Assembly (NCBI GenBank): GCA_002887195.1
Contig: PJAB01000212.1
Coordinates: 1-34,084, forward strand
DNA from: Chrysochromulina parva
Taxonomy: Eukaryota > Haptophyta > Prymnesiales > Chrysochromulinaceae
Length of the DNA stretch: 34,084 nt
Direction of reading: 5' to 3'
The notes beneath the pieces were generated by a model. It saw only the letters and a list, made by a program, of their open reading frames with translations, made no database searches and was not told the origin of the DNA. The position numbers and the translations under genes were made by a program. Each line of letters starts with the position of its first letter. The first letter of the stretch is position 1. Shown piece after piece: positions 19,201-24,631 of the stretch.

Positions 19201-20072
19201 CGCGAGGCCGCGAGGCAGTACGCGTACGGCGCGCAGAGCTCCACGCACCCGGTGGGCATCATTGAGCAGTTGGCCAGGTCGGGCGACGGGAATGGGTCGG
19301 GCGATGGAGATGGGTCAAGCGCGGTGCTGCGGCGCACGCCGCAGTCTGCGCAGTCGGTGCCGTACTGGCAAGCAGTGTACTCGGCGCCGGGGCCGCCGTC
19401 GTCGCAGAGGCCATCCGATGCGAAACCTGGCTGTGCGCCTGCTGGCAGGCCGATGCACGTTTCGGCGCACAGGCTGCCCGGTGCCAAAGGAGGGGGCGGT
19501 GGCGCAGGCGGCAAACGGGGAGGCGAGGGAGATGCGGGTGGCGACAGCGGGCAGGCTGCTACCGGAGACGTAAGGCACACACTGCCAGGCCCCATGTTGC
19601 CGACGGCACCAGTGTCCCATGCTAGCACCCAAGTACCATTCACCAAATATTTGACATGGAACGCTTTGACCGTGTTCCCATGCACCCCGTCATATTGGGT
19701 GGCGCAGAGATTTGTGACAGCGGCTGGCGCTGAAAGATTGAAGCTCACCCACCCGCCGATTTTATGAACGCACGTCTGCCATGGTGTTGACGAATCGCCG
19801 TCGAACGCACGTGCTCCCGAGTTGATTGTCTCGTACCCCGGCCGGGTGCAATTGTCGCCTGAATACGTGAGGTTAAGCCCCTTCGTCCCTTCGAATGCCA
19901 TGAACTCGTACACGTAGGCTTCCCACGAATTGTACTCCTGACTGATCTCTAGCCGCCACTGCGTTGCCCTGGGCACGCATGCACGGGTCCATTCGATCGC
20001 AAGCAGCATTAAAATGGTACGTAAGCTGAAGCGCAAGCCGAAATCGCAGCGCATGGACTGCACTGCCGCCAT
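7236..20072 (-). CDS. Giant polycystin-1/adhesion-receptor-like membrane protein
   Basis: One uninterrupted frame, 4278 aa from the ATG at 20072, with a signal-like start (FSLRTILMLLAIEWTRA). Approximate domain order: galactose-binding/discoidin-like (40-150); LNR-like CDDGGPGAEYTACQYGTDC (200-248); Ser-Pro region (315-388); SEA-like module (391-503); Pro-rich (500-597); several IPT/TIG-like repeats (600-1230); REJ (1375-1925, starting ALVQAPNEISSCPGTSLTLD); GAIN-like region ending ITNLTEPLVVALSI (about 2320); SPPP stalk (2335-2779); EGF-like (2896-2914); GPS (C2926 RFWD to H2958-L-T). TM1 is at about 3007-3029, then an Arg-rich helix and a second SEA-like module (3128-3230). NLIKPPDDPEALQPAQMVQ follows with TM2-TM4 (3391-3413, 3436-3458, 3558-3582), PDZ-like (3633-3710), two IQ-like motifs (3994-4020) and TM5-TM6 (4193-4252). 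REJ-GPS-TM order is that of polycystin-1 relatives, which sense or adhere at membranes. No PLAT domain or PKD channel segment is visible. Undetected in-frame introns remain possible. Confidence 0.85.
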   Translation of the reverse strand: MAAVQSMRCDFGLRFSLRTILMLLAIEWTRACVPRATQWRLEISQEYNSWEAYVYEFMAFEGTKGLNLTYSGDNCTRPGYETINSGARAFDGDSSTPWQTCVHKIGGWVSFNLSAPAAVTNLCATQYDGVHGNTVKAFHVKYLVNGTWVLAWDTGAVGNMGPGSVCLTSPVAACPLSPPASPSPPRLPPAPPPPPLAPGSLCAETCIGLPAGAQPGFASDGLCDDGGPGAEYTACQYGTDCADCGVRRSTALDPSPSPDPFPSPDLANCSMMPTGCVELCAPYAYCLAASRDAACDNAPPFCQQCTPYAHCSSPSPSAESSPSPSTDPPPSPPPPSPPPPSPPPSPPPPSPPPTPATLPFRPPPPSPNPSPPTPSPPPDPPPAMPPPNGPGATTERRVRASVRLVTGSRRRLQQGIALNPSSVRMAILGALPSISPSQLVLRSFDNVTGVAAFEVIPNATAGVTVSQLIATINSPSFTASLASTLQISVQLVSAAVQVAVLIRAPSPPPPSPPPTPPPADPPSVPPPSPPPPSRPPPRIPPPGRPPPARPPPFPPWDRDPPPSPPPVIRPPPSPRPSPSPSPPTPPYPPPAPPPSSIISPPLSVVVTGNSALITLIGTNVQWGDKAKWVRQDATSCDSRFDVTRTNEMQTVGDGVAALFSFINAPVGTHLLCYKFNYAQSSAGVATPTPFLLFRRIRVAVVRYDSVMPWGTGIGCVSNLTITGAGFDGMQLNSSADGGVSWALTPASALTCAFTGAPSSAATIINDTTITCTSPAPTAVGTLPLKISMGAFTAGHPLSFPSFGVFDPSNYRIQTLWPNGGAYNRESDLAITGTFTGADWGAVRCRVGGWVGTGGFLINDTHAVCRKPRFPDSERAAVGDYAVTFSPNGQCFSSASSNSSSNSSSVMFKTYNSQVNSLAVSGAPAISSVTLQVVGAGFVYPALVGSVCRFARQGAVPPVLLTPPLLTPPLPSSIVFTSLTTVSSTLVRCPTPASGTAGTWTVQVLQNGLDPEPTLYGSDPEFTEYDLTAVRVMALVPPGGVTGTSTSVTVVGSGFAVYGEGQLTCRVGGATLVPAVRLDSGRILCEIPARQNPGRVNVAVSLNAGSPSTFSTDWIQFNYYIPPYLATIMPTRGGAQGGTTITISGMGFSSLAPEYPIRASFMRCRFGSEVQRQPPLAHSDTSVVCNTTWGPNGARPVSLALNGATFVTRLTEFGGSAQATNADVPQFTFVGLHPPALLEVFFDQAGTKLNVRFDSQPTNRGLMNGLGPCSMVLDDATSMQLRGSALADALCDWVDDSTMFAQLTLYTNASAGMRVGVRANVLWPRSYTGSCNEPDSKCTPAQALDVDAFFPCDRRDTTARDACVTPTALVQAPNEISSCPGTSLTLDATRSSGGGVRPLLFQWSASPRTCDNYYAISSRLSTLNSADQQQQQTVELTGAELDGGNQFEIILIVRSFLGSSSTPYTIIVTRAALPVPLLTIQAPPLLQLPVSATRTALQGKASIAECFASSDSSSAAIDFTWAHIASYSATSMVPLELNAAPLALDPVSRMQRDLFLLAHTFTQGIRYRLQLSGCMRGSNATCGAYSVDVMLRNEPLQALIAGGDRSVGDDDPFVIDACASSDPDDVSAILSYRFACMPLSANMTARDELNFPDGDVGCFGLIADGAGGAIASTTARIALPSPSSCAWSISNSTLASGRYAFRVTVVKTDGETAIAIALIEIKSGSLPLVLMQPLAATKQNPSDKLRLISVASVPRGVVCPRGTMCLAYEWLMTPASASLEGGMGTTTGLLGPRLVVNPDVLIPGARYTFSLTVTYQGTATSRTSMQVLMNRAPWGGGLQLIHDTPAIALRTSVEVQARQWVDDPEDLPLKYAFEYRPQAANSTRGVSLGQTSMAATSRWLPGQEGNWTVLCRVMDVFGASTTVGKSLTVNAVVLDAAVSANLIVRMDAARGSGDITASVGLAASLAGALNSVLARASRAATATSTAGTMNGTTGRTLQQETGAAPEVAAQEQLALRGSIMDVIQRVSGASAAADASQIEQTASAAGSVVEGPCRGDTLSKAAGIFTDLVAGTGQVGLGPGAAQTIAAGIGNVLAQSSGAEGRRRRLQEHSYRRLQDAEAVESLGRRLQSTSVEASNASLANASSNTTAATGAFNATDEEVARRADVERASVLVDISSQLGSIIGKGLLAGEADVQVGAPALSMTVGKSDPCAVNASKSSQAPALSSGVTGGLTMPPGYGCEREGMAASSSVGGRRTDAEIEDGGSSSLETSVVLFQADVFNRESGETTGTATADIRLRNGETGEELRITNLTEPLVVALSIDPTAGTRSLLEPVWICSPPPPLPPPHTPPPPWPPSRAPLPPPPPPSSPPKPPPSPPPPSPPPLPPPSPPPPSPPPSPPPCPPPPSPPPPSPPPSPPSPSPPPPLPPPPSPPPSPPPPSPPPSPPPPSPPPSPPPLPPPPPSFVPLPPPAPPPPSPRPSPPPSPPPPSPPPSPPQPSPPPSPPPSPPPPPPPPSPPPLPPGPPPSPPPPSPPPPSPPPSPPPPSPQPFAPPPYEDPPPSPPPKPPPPSPPPPSPPSPPFRPPTPSPPPSPPPSPPPPSPPPQPPRPPPPPRPPPSPPPSPPPPSPPPSPPIPRRPPSPPPSPPPPSPPKPPAQPPHPPTRPPSPPPSPPPPSPPPSPRPPPSPPPRPPPSPRPPSPPPRPPPKPPPPSPPPPSPPPSPPPPSPPRPSPPPPSPPSPPRRPPPKPPPRPPLRPPVPSSPPPPMAPPSPPPPPPSPFSPPPSPPDCPGVQNLVVNTAGNTCQYLYRLHRILNGGTAHQAATAVSLTYPVCAPCMSSPPVMPPPPRWPPLPPPPSPRPFSPPLPRTPPPLAPPLPPSPPFLPLGATCRRVYGMGDCSESNFCSGRGTCHNGLCICPPEYIDANCTIRMRCRFWDVERRVWSSEGVTSVLSADRTSLTCLTFHLTTFGGVLSVPTSTDELLEELRNAISFNTFTIDEAAASLANFDFDQNPTIMTIVISLLVANLVTVGVFGVYRGRRARLRRMRMNIMFEEERVLMKLAEIRMKIVKLERHASGGELGRTGRWQVIRRISKLNGRSPKVAPVLQPPQPEVMGRDDAQQPSTPRKEVELSSPPTPAMSVIAFTLKLAGDMFSFTPFVQLEIRRAIAAEAGVQPSAVEVAVTSGSVLVDVTIHAPTATADSVQSKMVSATWSTSSATEMLSSVTGVEITVTEITKPATLAAVGPESMAEPISGRGADGSGDAAPEGRNASVDALMHAVVQTPPSDASATDAALADAKMSSPPPSPPASLSPSRSRSRMVARARRRASITAMRELNAERRAERRAKLGRHPSRSLEQLAKCSFGFGAFCERLVITARSEHTVINLIKPPDDPEALQPAQMVQLFWNALAVELLLCCFQYQVPEEPTAQGPFVSTSTFTIAPITAFTQGVISSIILIFAALPCAHVFRWANQRRIRKRISLKMAIKQYVQRARQGAYAYGHIVSREQRRLRGKMTDADRAEVAAIALAKQLEREQLEAKERQIKAEEQRAEAEDGVRFIDKSELTQTGCLIFYIGFVVCPGFNLLALCFCKRTTRVAVPMAAKKDAAPAPAVEPPAPAPPTGRPPVERASFRGRTVLESGEVLVQLVTKAGMRLGLDLEGVPPRNLGVQVRANVIGVQTGSRLLSVNGIEVRRKPPQKIASMVLESDGVITLRFLPPELAAPQGTPCGVTSPAQMPATRSPSIRQAGAAAPLVTRRSAPKWMPPGCSLAPPHSSIDLVSKASSFSAIESYDVLADALEADALNPMAAAAALQRLEKLSQSRLQQQQHAAKLREADGTPHLSSPDALADALEADALVSVAASPSLQRPGKELNKEAASKLTSRDLPAAIPRDAGVTLPAAGQPAVALPATGNAPYIEPPPELPVVAAAAQPYAPPAPPAPPAPPAPPAPPAPPAPPALPALPAPPSEDPGRAMVLKKLQRRINSRATRKSRAESKARECATRWMQATVRGRARRLEQQRAAAMRLQASARGGHIGWALAKSARKEDSELAARLQVTRAEVRGRMRREKLMLATGTRKEELMLATAGAPAGAAAEPSPPPSPPSPLLRPKSEKQGTNMKELIDSMLEEAAVAEEVAEEVEWDAQLSTNRAMLAKRNEGQSAAEAEARRVRELTMITRSLQSMLEEQRKELRWRSEFEYNMRQAIAWAFNLLIIAIAYFFSIIFALKFQEVAMRNMALTWVIAYGVTFAIVEPVQVLVIAVFPSLTNSDTRVGRFCGRCRFVYNELCAP
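8203..8303 (-). repeat. APP tripeptide repeat (9-bp units)
   Basis: Tandem 9-bp units (gcgggcggc and gcgggtggc on the plus strand) encode repeated PPA/APP triplets in the cytoplasmic part of the giant protein, just before its IQ-like motifs. Such proline-rich segments are usual SH3/WW/profilin-type ligands; that role is inference. Confidence 0.85.
11730..13070 (-). repeat. 1.3-kb Ser-Pro stalk tract
   Basis: About 445 residues composed almost wholly of SPPP/SPPPP units with occasional Arg, Lys or Leu, coded by CCN/TCN. This resembles the hydroxyproline-rich shafts of algal wall proteins such as pherophorins, where prolines are hydroxylated and arabinosylated. The plus (template) strand is a matching G-rich run of gg(t/c)gg(c/a) words. 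Three shorter Pro-rich blocks of the same kind lie at about 11450-11575, 18280-18570 and 18905-19130. Confidence 0.95.
18280..18570 (-). repeat. Pro-rich block 2 of the giant receptor
   Basis: About 97 residues rich in PPP, SPPP, RPPP and short PSPSP runs. They link the first SEA-like module to the TIG repeats. Composition is more varied (Arg, Asp, Gly interruptions) than in the main stalk. Confidence 0.85.
18905..19130 (-). repeat. Pro-rich block 1 of the giant receptor
   Basis: About 75 residues starting with SPSP repeats and moving into SPPPPSPPP units. The block lies between the Cys-rich LNR-like region and the first SEA-like module. Confidence 0.85.
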
Positions 20073-20316
20073 TTTGCTGCTGCCAATGAGCTGGGTCTCT
20101 GTCCTCGCGCGCGCCTTCTTGTCAAATGGCTTCCCAGAAGCACAAGTCGCAACCGCCACCTCAAACTGGCTGGGATCCTACACGCATGCTGATTGAAGCA
20201 ATCATCTAGGGAGATGATTACAAAGTATTTCGGAACGCGCTCGCCCTCTGCCGCGCAAGGAGCTCGATATCCTCTGGTTAAGGGTTATTCACACCGCTTT
20301 CGCCTTAAACTCTAGC
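20073..20316. promoter_or_regulatory. Divergent intergenic region between giant receptor and Sel1-U-box genes
   Basis: The start codons are 244 bp apart. The part near 20160-20300 is AT-richer than the flanking genes. Overlapping inverted repeats lie at 20191-20219. No TATA box is evident. A bidirectional promoter is the simplest reading. Confidence 0.5.
20191..20219. promoter_or_regulatory. Two overlapping, mutually exclusive inverted repeats
   Basis: GATTG (20191-20195) pairs with CAATC (20199-20203). AATCATCT (20200-20207) pairs perfectly with AGATGATT (20212-20219) around AGGG. The two share AATC, so only one hairpin can form at a time. It may be a binding site or a chance structure. Confidence 0.5.
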
Positions 20317-22671
20317 ATGCATTCACGAGTGCGTGAACGTCGCAAAACGAAGATGAGCATCCATACGGATGTGCACGGCGGGCCGAAGCACAACGCGGTC
20401 GGCGAGGTGATGCTGCTAAGCCTCGAAGCAGCTGACACGCAGTGCCTCCTCGCTGACATGCTCTTCGCCGGCCGTGGCGGACCCAAAAACGAGGTGGAGT
20501 CGCGGCGGCTGTATGGCCTCGCGGCCGCGCAGGGGCATGCTGACGCGCAGAACTGCCTCGCTCGCATGCTCTACGAAGGGCGCGGCGGACCCAAGGACGA
20601 GGTGGAGGAGCGGCGACTGTACGGCCTCGCGGCCGCGCAGGGGCACGCTGGTGCGCAGAGCAGCCTCGGGGTCATGCTCCACGATGGGCTCGGCGGACCC
20701 AAGGATGAGGTGGAGGCGCGGCGGCTGTTTGGCCTCGCGGCCGCGCAGGGGCACGCTCGAGCGCGGTGCCGCCTCGCTAACATGCTCCACGATGGGCTCG
20801 GCGGACCCAAGGATGAGGTGGAGGCGCGGCGGCTGTATGGCCTCGCGGCCGCGCAGGGGCTCGCTGACGCGCAGAACTGCCTCGCTGGCATGCTCTACGA
20901 AGGGCGCGGCGGACCCAAGGACGAGGTGGAGGAGCGGCGACTGTACGGCCTCGCGGCCGCGCAGGGGCACGCTGGTGCGCAGAGCAGCCTCGGGGTCATG
21001 CTCCGCGATGGGCTCGGCGGACCCAAGGATGAGGTGGAGGCGCGGCGGCTGTATGGCCTCGCGGCCGCTCAAGGGCACGCTGGTGCGCAGAGCTACCTCG
21101 CTAGCATGCTCATCGCAGGGCAAGGAGGACCCAAGGATGAGGTGGAGGCGCTGCGGCTGCATGGCCTCGCGGCCGCGCAGGGTCACCCTCAAGCACAGGC
21201 CTTCGTCGCGGCCGCGCAGGGGGATGCTGACACGCAGTGTCGCCTCGCTGACATGCTCTTCGCCGGCAGTGGCGGACCCAAGAACGAGGTTGAAGCGCGG
21301 CGGCTGTATGGCCTTGCGGCCGCGCAGGGGCGCGCTGACGCGCAGTGCCGCCTCGCTTGCATGCTCTGCGAAGGGAGTGGCGGACCAAAGGATGAGGCGG
21401 AGGCGCGGCGGCTGTTTGGCCTCGCATCCGCGCAGGGACACGCTGACGCGCAGTTCTACCTCGCTCGCATGCTCTACACAGGGAGTGGCGGACCCAAGGA
21501 CGAGGTGGAGGCGCGGCGGCTGCTTGGCTTCGCGACCGCGCAGGGGCACGCTGGTGCGCAGAGCGGCCTCGCTAGCATGCTCCACGATGGGCACGGCGGA
21601 CCCAAGGACGAGGTGGAGGCGCGGCGGCTGTATGGTCTCGCGGCCGCGCAGGGGCTCGCTGAAGCACAGTACCGCCTCGCTGATATGTTCTACGATGGGC
21701 ATGGCGGACCCAAGAACGAGGTGGAGGCGCGGCGGCTGTATGGCCTCGCGGCCGCGCAGGGGGATGCTGAAGCGCAGTTTCGCCTCGCTGACATGCTCTT
21801 CGCAGGGCACGGCGGACCCGAGGATGAGGCGGAGGCTTGGCGGCTGCTTGGTCTCGCGTTTGCGCAGGGGCACGCTGGTGCACAGGCCGTCGTCGCTCGA
21901 ATGCTCAACGTCGCGCAAGGCAGACCAAAGCTCGAGGCCGAGGCGCAGCGGCCGCGTGTGACCAAAGGCAAAGCACGCAAAGGTGCATCCGAGAACGCTA
22001 CGGCTCAGGTCGAGGACGCTGCTGCGCTGGCGGCCGCGGCAGCGCGCGCGGATGCGGCAATGGCAGAGCTGCTGGCTGAAGAGGAGAGCGAGGCTGAGAA
22101 AGCACGGAGCAAGAAGGCCAAGGCCAAGAAGAAGGCTGACGCTCCTACAGAGGCGTCAGCCAACGCCAGCGTGGAGCACGCCAGCGCTGAGGAGAACGCT
22201 GCGGTAGTAGCGGGCGCGAAGACGAAGGCGAAGGCACAGGCCGAGGCAAAGGCGGTGACCGCGGCTGAGGCTGAGGCAAAGGCGAGGGCCGCTGCACGAG
22301 CGGAGGCGGAGGCCAAGGCCGCCCAGGCGGAGGCAGAAGAGCACGCTCGCAACAAGGCGGAGCAAGAGGCTAAGGCGGCAGCAGCAAAGGCGCAGGCTGC
22401 AAAGCAGGCGGCAGTGGCAGAGGAGCCGCCCGACGACTTCATCTGCCCCATCACGCACAACCTCATGATCGACCCGGTCTCGGCTGCGGACGGCCACATG
22501 TACGAGCGGCGTGCGATCGAGGAGTGGCTTGTCGGCCACTCGACCAGCCCGATGACTGGCGCCGAGCTCGAGTTCAAGATGCTCTTCCCCAATCACACCG
22601 TGCGTAGGCAGATCCGCACGTGGCAGGAGGCGCAGCGGTGTCGCCCAGCTGGTCCAGAGGCACGCCCGTAG
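20317..22671 (+). CDS. Sel1-repeat U-box protein, likely E3 ubiquitin ligase
   Basis: The predicted protein has 784 aa from the ATG at 20317; a second Met is at residue 13. Residues about 46-545 contain about 13 Sel1-like units of 36 residues with the consensus GGPKDEVEARRLYGLAAAQG followed by A.AQ..LA.ML..G. Sel1 repeats form an alpha-solenoid scaffold related to TPR. An Ala/Lys/Glu-rich coiled coil follows (about 550-700). The C-terminal U-box (about 706-768) reads DDFICPITHNLMIDPVSAAD then GHMYERRAIEEWL, SPMTGAELE and HTVRRQIRTW. U-boxes recruit E2 enzymes without zinc, so this is probably a ubiquitin ligase that selects substrates through the solenoid. No signal peptide or TM is seen, in contrast to membrane-anchored SEL1L/Hrd3. 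The Sel1 array is unusually uniform at DNA level, pointing to recent expansion. Confidence 0.87.
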   Translation: MHSRVRERRKTKMSIHTDVHGGPKHNAVGEVMLLSLEAADTQCLLADMLFAGRGGPKNEVESRRLYGLAAAQGHADAQNCLARMLYEGRGGPKDEVEERRLYGLAAAQGHAGAQSSLGVMLHDGLGGPKDEVEARRLFGLAAAQGHARARCRLANMLHDGLGGPKDEVEARRLYGLAAAQGLADAQNCLAGMLYEGRGGPKDEVEERRLYGLAAAQGHAGAQSSLGVMLRDGLGGPKDEVEARRLYGLAAAQGHAGAQSYLASMLIAGQGGPKDEVEALRLHGLAAAQGHPQAQAFVAAAQGDADTQCRLADMLFAGSGGPKNEVEARRLYGLAAAQGRADAQCRLACMLCEGSGGPKDEAEARRLFGLASAQGHADAQFYLARMLYTGSGGPKDEVEARRLLGFATAQGHAGAQSGLASMLHDGHGGPKDEVEARRLYGLAAAQGLAEAQYRLADMFYDGHGGPKNEVEARRLYGLAAAQGDAEAQFRLADMLFAGHGGPEDEAEAWRLLGLAFAQGHAGAQAVVARMLNVAQGRPKLEAEAQRPRVTKGKARKGASENATAQVEDAAALAAAAARADAAMAELLAEEESEAEKARSKKAKAKKKADAPTEASANASVEHASAEENAAVVAGAKTKAKAQAEAKAVTAAEAEAKARAAARAEAEAKAAQAEAEEHARNKAEQEAKAAAAKAQAAKQAAVAEEPPDDFICPITHNLMIDPVSAADGHMYERRAIEEWLVGHSTSPMTGAELEFKMLFPNHTVRRQIRTWQEAQRCRPAGPEARP
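20473..21915 (+). repeat. 108-bp tandem Sel1-coding units
   Basis: About 13 tandem units of 108 bp (36 codons) with high mutual identity. A higher-order copy is visible: the sequence from 20569 recurs from 20893, exactly 324 bp (three units) later, with near-perfect identity for over 110 bp. One unit around 21181-21240 is shortened: AAAQGHPQAQAFVAAAQG has 13 rather than 36 residues between the AAAQG anchors. Confidence 0.9.
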
Positions 22672-23148
22672 CGCCACGGGACAGGCCGAGCGGGCAGTTG
22701 GTGGAAGAGACAACTGCTCCACCTTGAGAGTGTAGTAGCGTCGGAAAGCTCGTAGAGAGCTCGGCGATCGACGCAGTTCCAGAGGCTGTGCTCACTGCCA
22801 GAGGCGTGGAGAGCGTGGCATAAGACTCGAGAGCTCGACAGAGCACGAGTTCGAGCAGTTACGAGTTGGCTCGTGACGCCACTCAATGCGCCAAGAGCGA
22901 CAGCGCGAACGTGATGTCGAGGTGCTGTCCCCGCCATGACGTGCTATCCGAGAACGATCGCTCGGCCTCGCTGCTCGCGGCTTTGGTTGGGTGAGGAGGT
23001 GCGGTTGATGGACCGTGATTGTACGTCGTACGTGCCGTGCTAGCGTAGCGAGATGCGTAGCCGCGAGCAAGAGTTGAACAGCAACGATACCAAACGTTAC
23101 AGCGAAACCACACTTCGCGGCCTTTTTAGTCGACTTATTTCCGGCTCC
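22672..23148. other. Convergent intergenic region, nothing recognised
   Basis: This 477-bp stretch lies between the stop codons of the Sel1-U-box gene (plus) and the MYND gene (minus). Short ORFs occur on both strands but none shows family similarity or a convincing start. No tRNA-like cloverleaf or strong repeat was seen. Confidence 0.6.
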
Positions 23149-24537
23149 TCAAACGGGACTGATGTTCCACCCCATCGGCAGCGCGCATGGCCCGTGCATG
23201 CCTTCGGTCTCGCAACAGTGACGCACGATTGAGATTCGGCTCGCCGCCGGCGCCTCGATGGGGATCATTGCCGAGAACTCCTTTGAGATCTCCGTTGCGA
23301 TGCGCGAGATGCCGAGCTCACGGCACGGTGTGACCGGGACGCCTGCCGAGACGAAGCCTTTCTTGCAGCCGCACTCGAGTTGGTGCGCGATCAAGTGGTC
23401 GATCTTGCGGTGCTCCTCGCTGCAGTAAGCGACGCATCCGCACCTGGGGCAATCTGTGAGGCAGACCGACGCGGCCAGCGGCGAGGCTCCACAGAAGAAG
23501 CACACCTGCCGACTCACGACCTTCTGCGTCGCCGTCGGCTTCATCACTATAGTGCGCATCGCCACGTCCAGCTTAGCGACATCCAGGCCCAGCGTGCACC
23601 TCCAGGCGATCACCTTATCGGCGGGGGCGCTGTAGACGTACGCATCGCACACGGTCGGTAGGTTCAGCGCCACCGTGAGGATCAGAATGTCCTCTGAGCG
23701 AATTGGGAAGCCCATCGGCGAGAGCGCATCCGCAACGGCGCCCGGATCGACGACGCGATTTCCAAGCGCGTCCAGCGCATCGGCGCAGTCGATTATAACT
23801 TTCAGGCGAGCCACGCTCAGGCTGCTGATACCGAGGCGCATGGCGTTGCACAAGAATGAGGTGGCCGTGGGGAGATCCTGGCGATCGTCGCCACTTAGAT
23901 CGAAAAAGAAAGGCACGTCGAAGAGGATCTGCTCTTGGGCAATCTGCTCCGAGGAAAGCCCCAAGGCAGGTGCGTCTCGCACAAAGGCAGCCTTGAATCG
24001 TGCCAACGTTCCTGTCGTTTTCGGTACTGCCTCGTCAAACCACCAGGCCTTTTGGAAATAGGGCGCGCGGCCGGTAATGATGGAGAGGCCAGGTGACGCA
24101 GCAGCGCGCTCGGCCAGCGCTGCACCCTTGGCCTTCTCCTGGGCTTTCTCCTGGCGCTCCGAGGGCGCCTTTTCGGCGGGGCTGGGCTCGGCGGCAGCTG
24201 GCACGCAGGCTCCACCAGTGCGCTTGGTGGCCTTCGAGGCCGCCTTCTTCACCTCGCTCATGGTCAGGCCCTTGAAATCGCTCTCGAGAAGGATGAGCAG
24301 CTCTGCATTAGTCGTCACGCCGAGCTCCGCACGAGCCGCGATCACGTGCTCAATCAGCTTCTCCTCAGCATCATCGCGGACGAAGCCACCGAAAGAAGAA
24401 AGAAGAAAGAGCGCTCGATCGACACAAGCAAGCAAGCACGCAAGCAATGCTTTGGTCGACACAGCGAAAAGGTCAACTGAGTGTCGACACCGATGTTGGA
24501 ACCCTGTAGAGTCGCTAAACACCAGGCGCGCTCGCAT
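23149..24537 (-). CDS. MYND-type zinc-finger protein, function unknown
   Basis: The predicted protein has 462 aa from the ATG at 24537. The recognisable domain is a MYND finger at about 343-390: CFFC, then DCPRCGCVAYCSEEH, then HLIAHQLEC. The spacing fits MYND, but the usual Cys in the YC-x3-C position is His (YCSEEH), still a possible zinc ligand. MYND fingers mostly bind proline-containing peptides, and in algae they are often attached to unrelated domains. The middle (about 150-330) is a folded-looking region of unknown family (AYVYSAPADKVIAWRCTLGL). Residues 95-150 are Ala/Glu/Lys-rich. The first 50 residues derive partly from simple cttg repeats (LLACLLACVD) and may belong to a misassigned first exon. 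The C-terminus ends GPCALPMGWNISPV. No SET domain is present. Confidence 0.7.
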   Translation of the reverse strand: MRARLVFSDSTGFQHRCRHSVDLFAVSTKALLACLLACVDRALFLLSSFGGFVRDDAEEKLIEHVIAARAELGVTTNAELLILLESDFKGLTMSEVKKAASKATKRTGGACVPAAAEPSPAEKAPSERQEKAQEKAKGAALAERAAASPGLSIITGRAPYFQKAWWFDEAVPKTTGTLARFKAAFVRDAPALGLSSEQIAQEQILFDVPFFFDLSGDDRQDLPTATSFLCNAMRLGISSLSVARLKVIIDCADALDALGNRVVDPGAVADALSPMGFPIRSEDILILTVALNLPTVCDAYVYSAPADKVIAWRCTLGLDVAKLDVAMRTIVMKPTATQKVVSRQVCFFCGASPLAASVCLTDCPRCGCVAYCSEEHRKIDHLIAHQLECGCKKGFVSAGVPVTPCRELGISRIATEISKEFSAMIPIEAPAASRISIVRHCCETEGMHGPCALPMGWNISPV

Positions 24538-24541
24538 GTGT

Positions 24542-24581
24542 GCGCCGCTGCACTGTGTCGATCCGTTTTAACTTCACACAC
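24542..24581. repeat. 40-bp direct repeat, copy A (abuts MYND start)
   Basis: This segment begins gcgccgctgcactgtgtcga and matches 24841-24880 at 37 of 40 positions in the same orientation, 299 bp apart. Read on the minus strand it lies just upstream of the MYND ATG, so it is promoter or 5' leader. Confidence 0.85.
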
Positions 24582-24631
24582 TGAGTCGCGCGTCGAGGGG
24601 TGCATGCACGGTCTTAAGGCGCTCTTTGCGC

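Noticed and set aside
7236..20072. Frameshifts or multiple genes within the giant frame
   Set aside because: No stop interrupts 4278 codons, and domain order from signal sequence to last TM is coherent with one receptor, so splitting is not supported by the sequence.
20073..20159. 29-codon extension upstream of the giant receptor ATG
   Set aside because: The frame there starts at GTG, not ATG, and the stretch has no targeting character. The ATG at 20072 precedes the hydrophobic segment.
20416..21918. 500-codon open frame antisense to the Sel1 array (and a 495-codon plus-strand frame, 20474-21961)
   Set aside because: Both repeat with the same 108-bp period and exist only because the Sel1 units lack stops in other frames. 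Only the 20317-22671 frame gives a known fold and a U-box.
22672..23148. tRNA or other RNA gene in the convergent gap
   Set aside because: No cloverleaf-type pairing or A/B-box pair could be found by eye.
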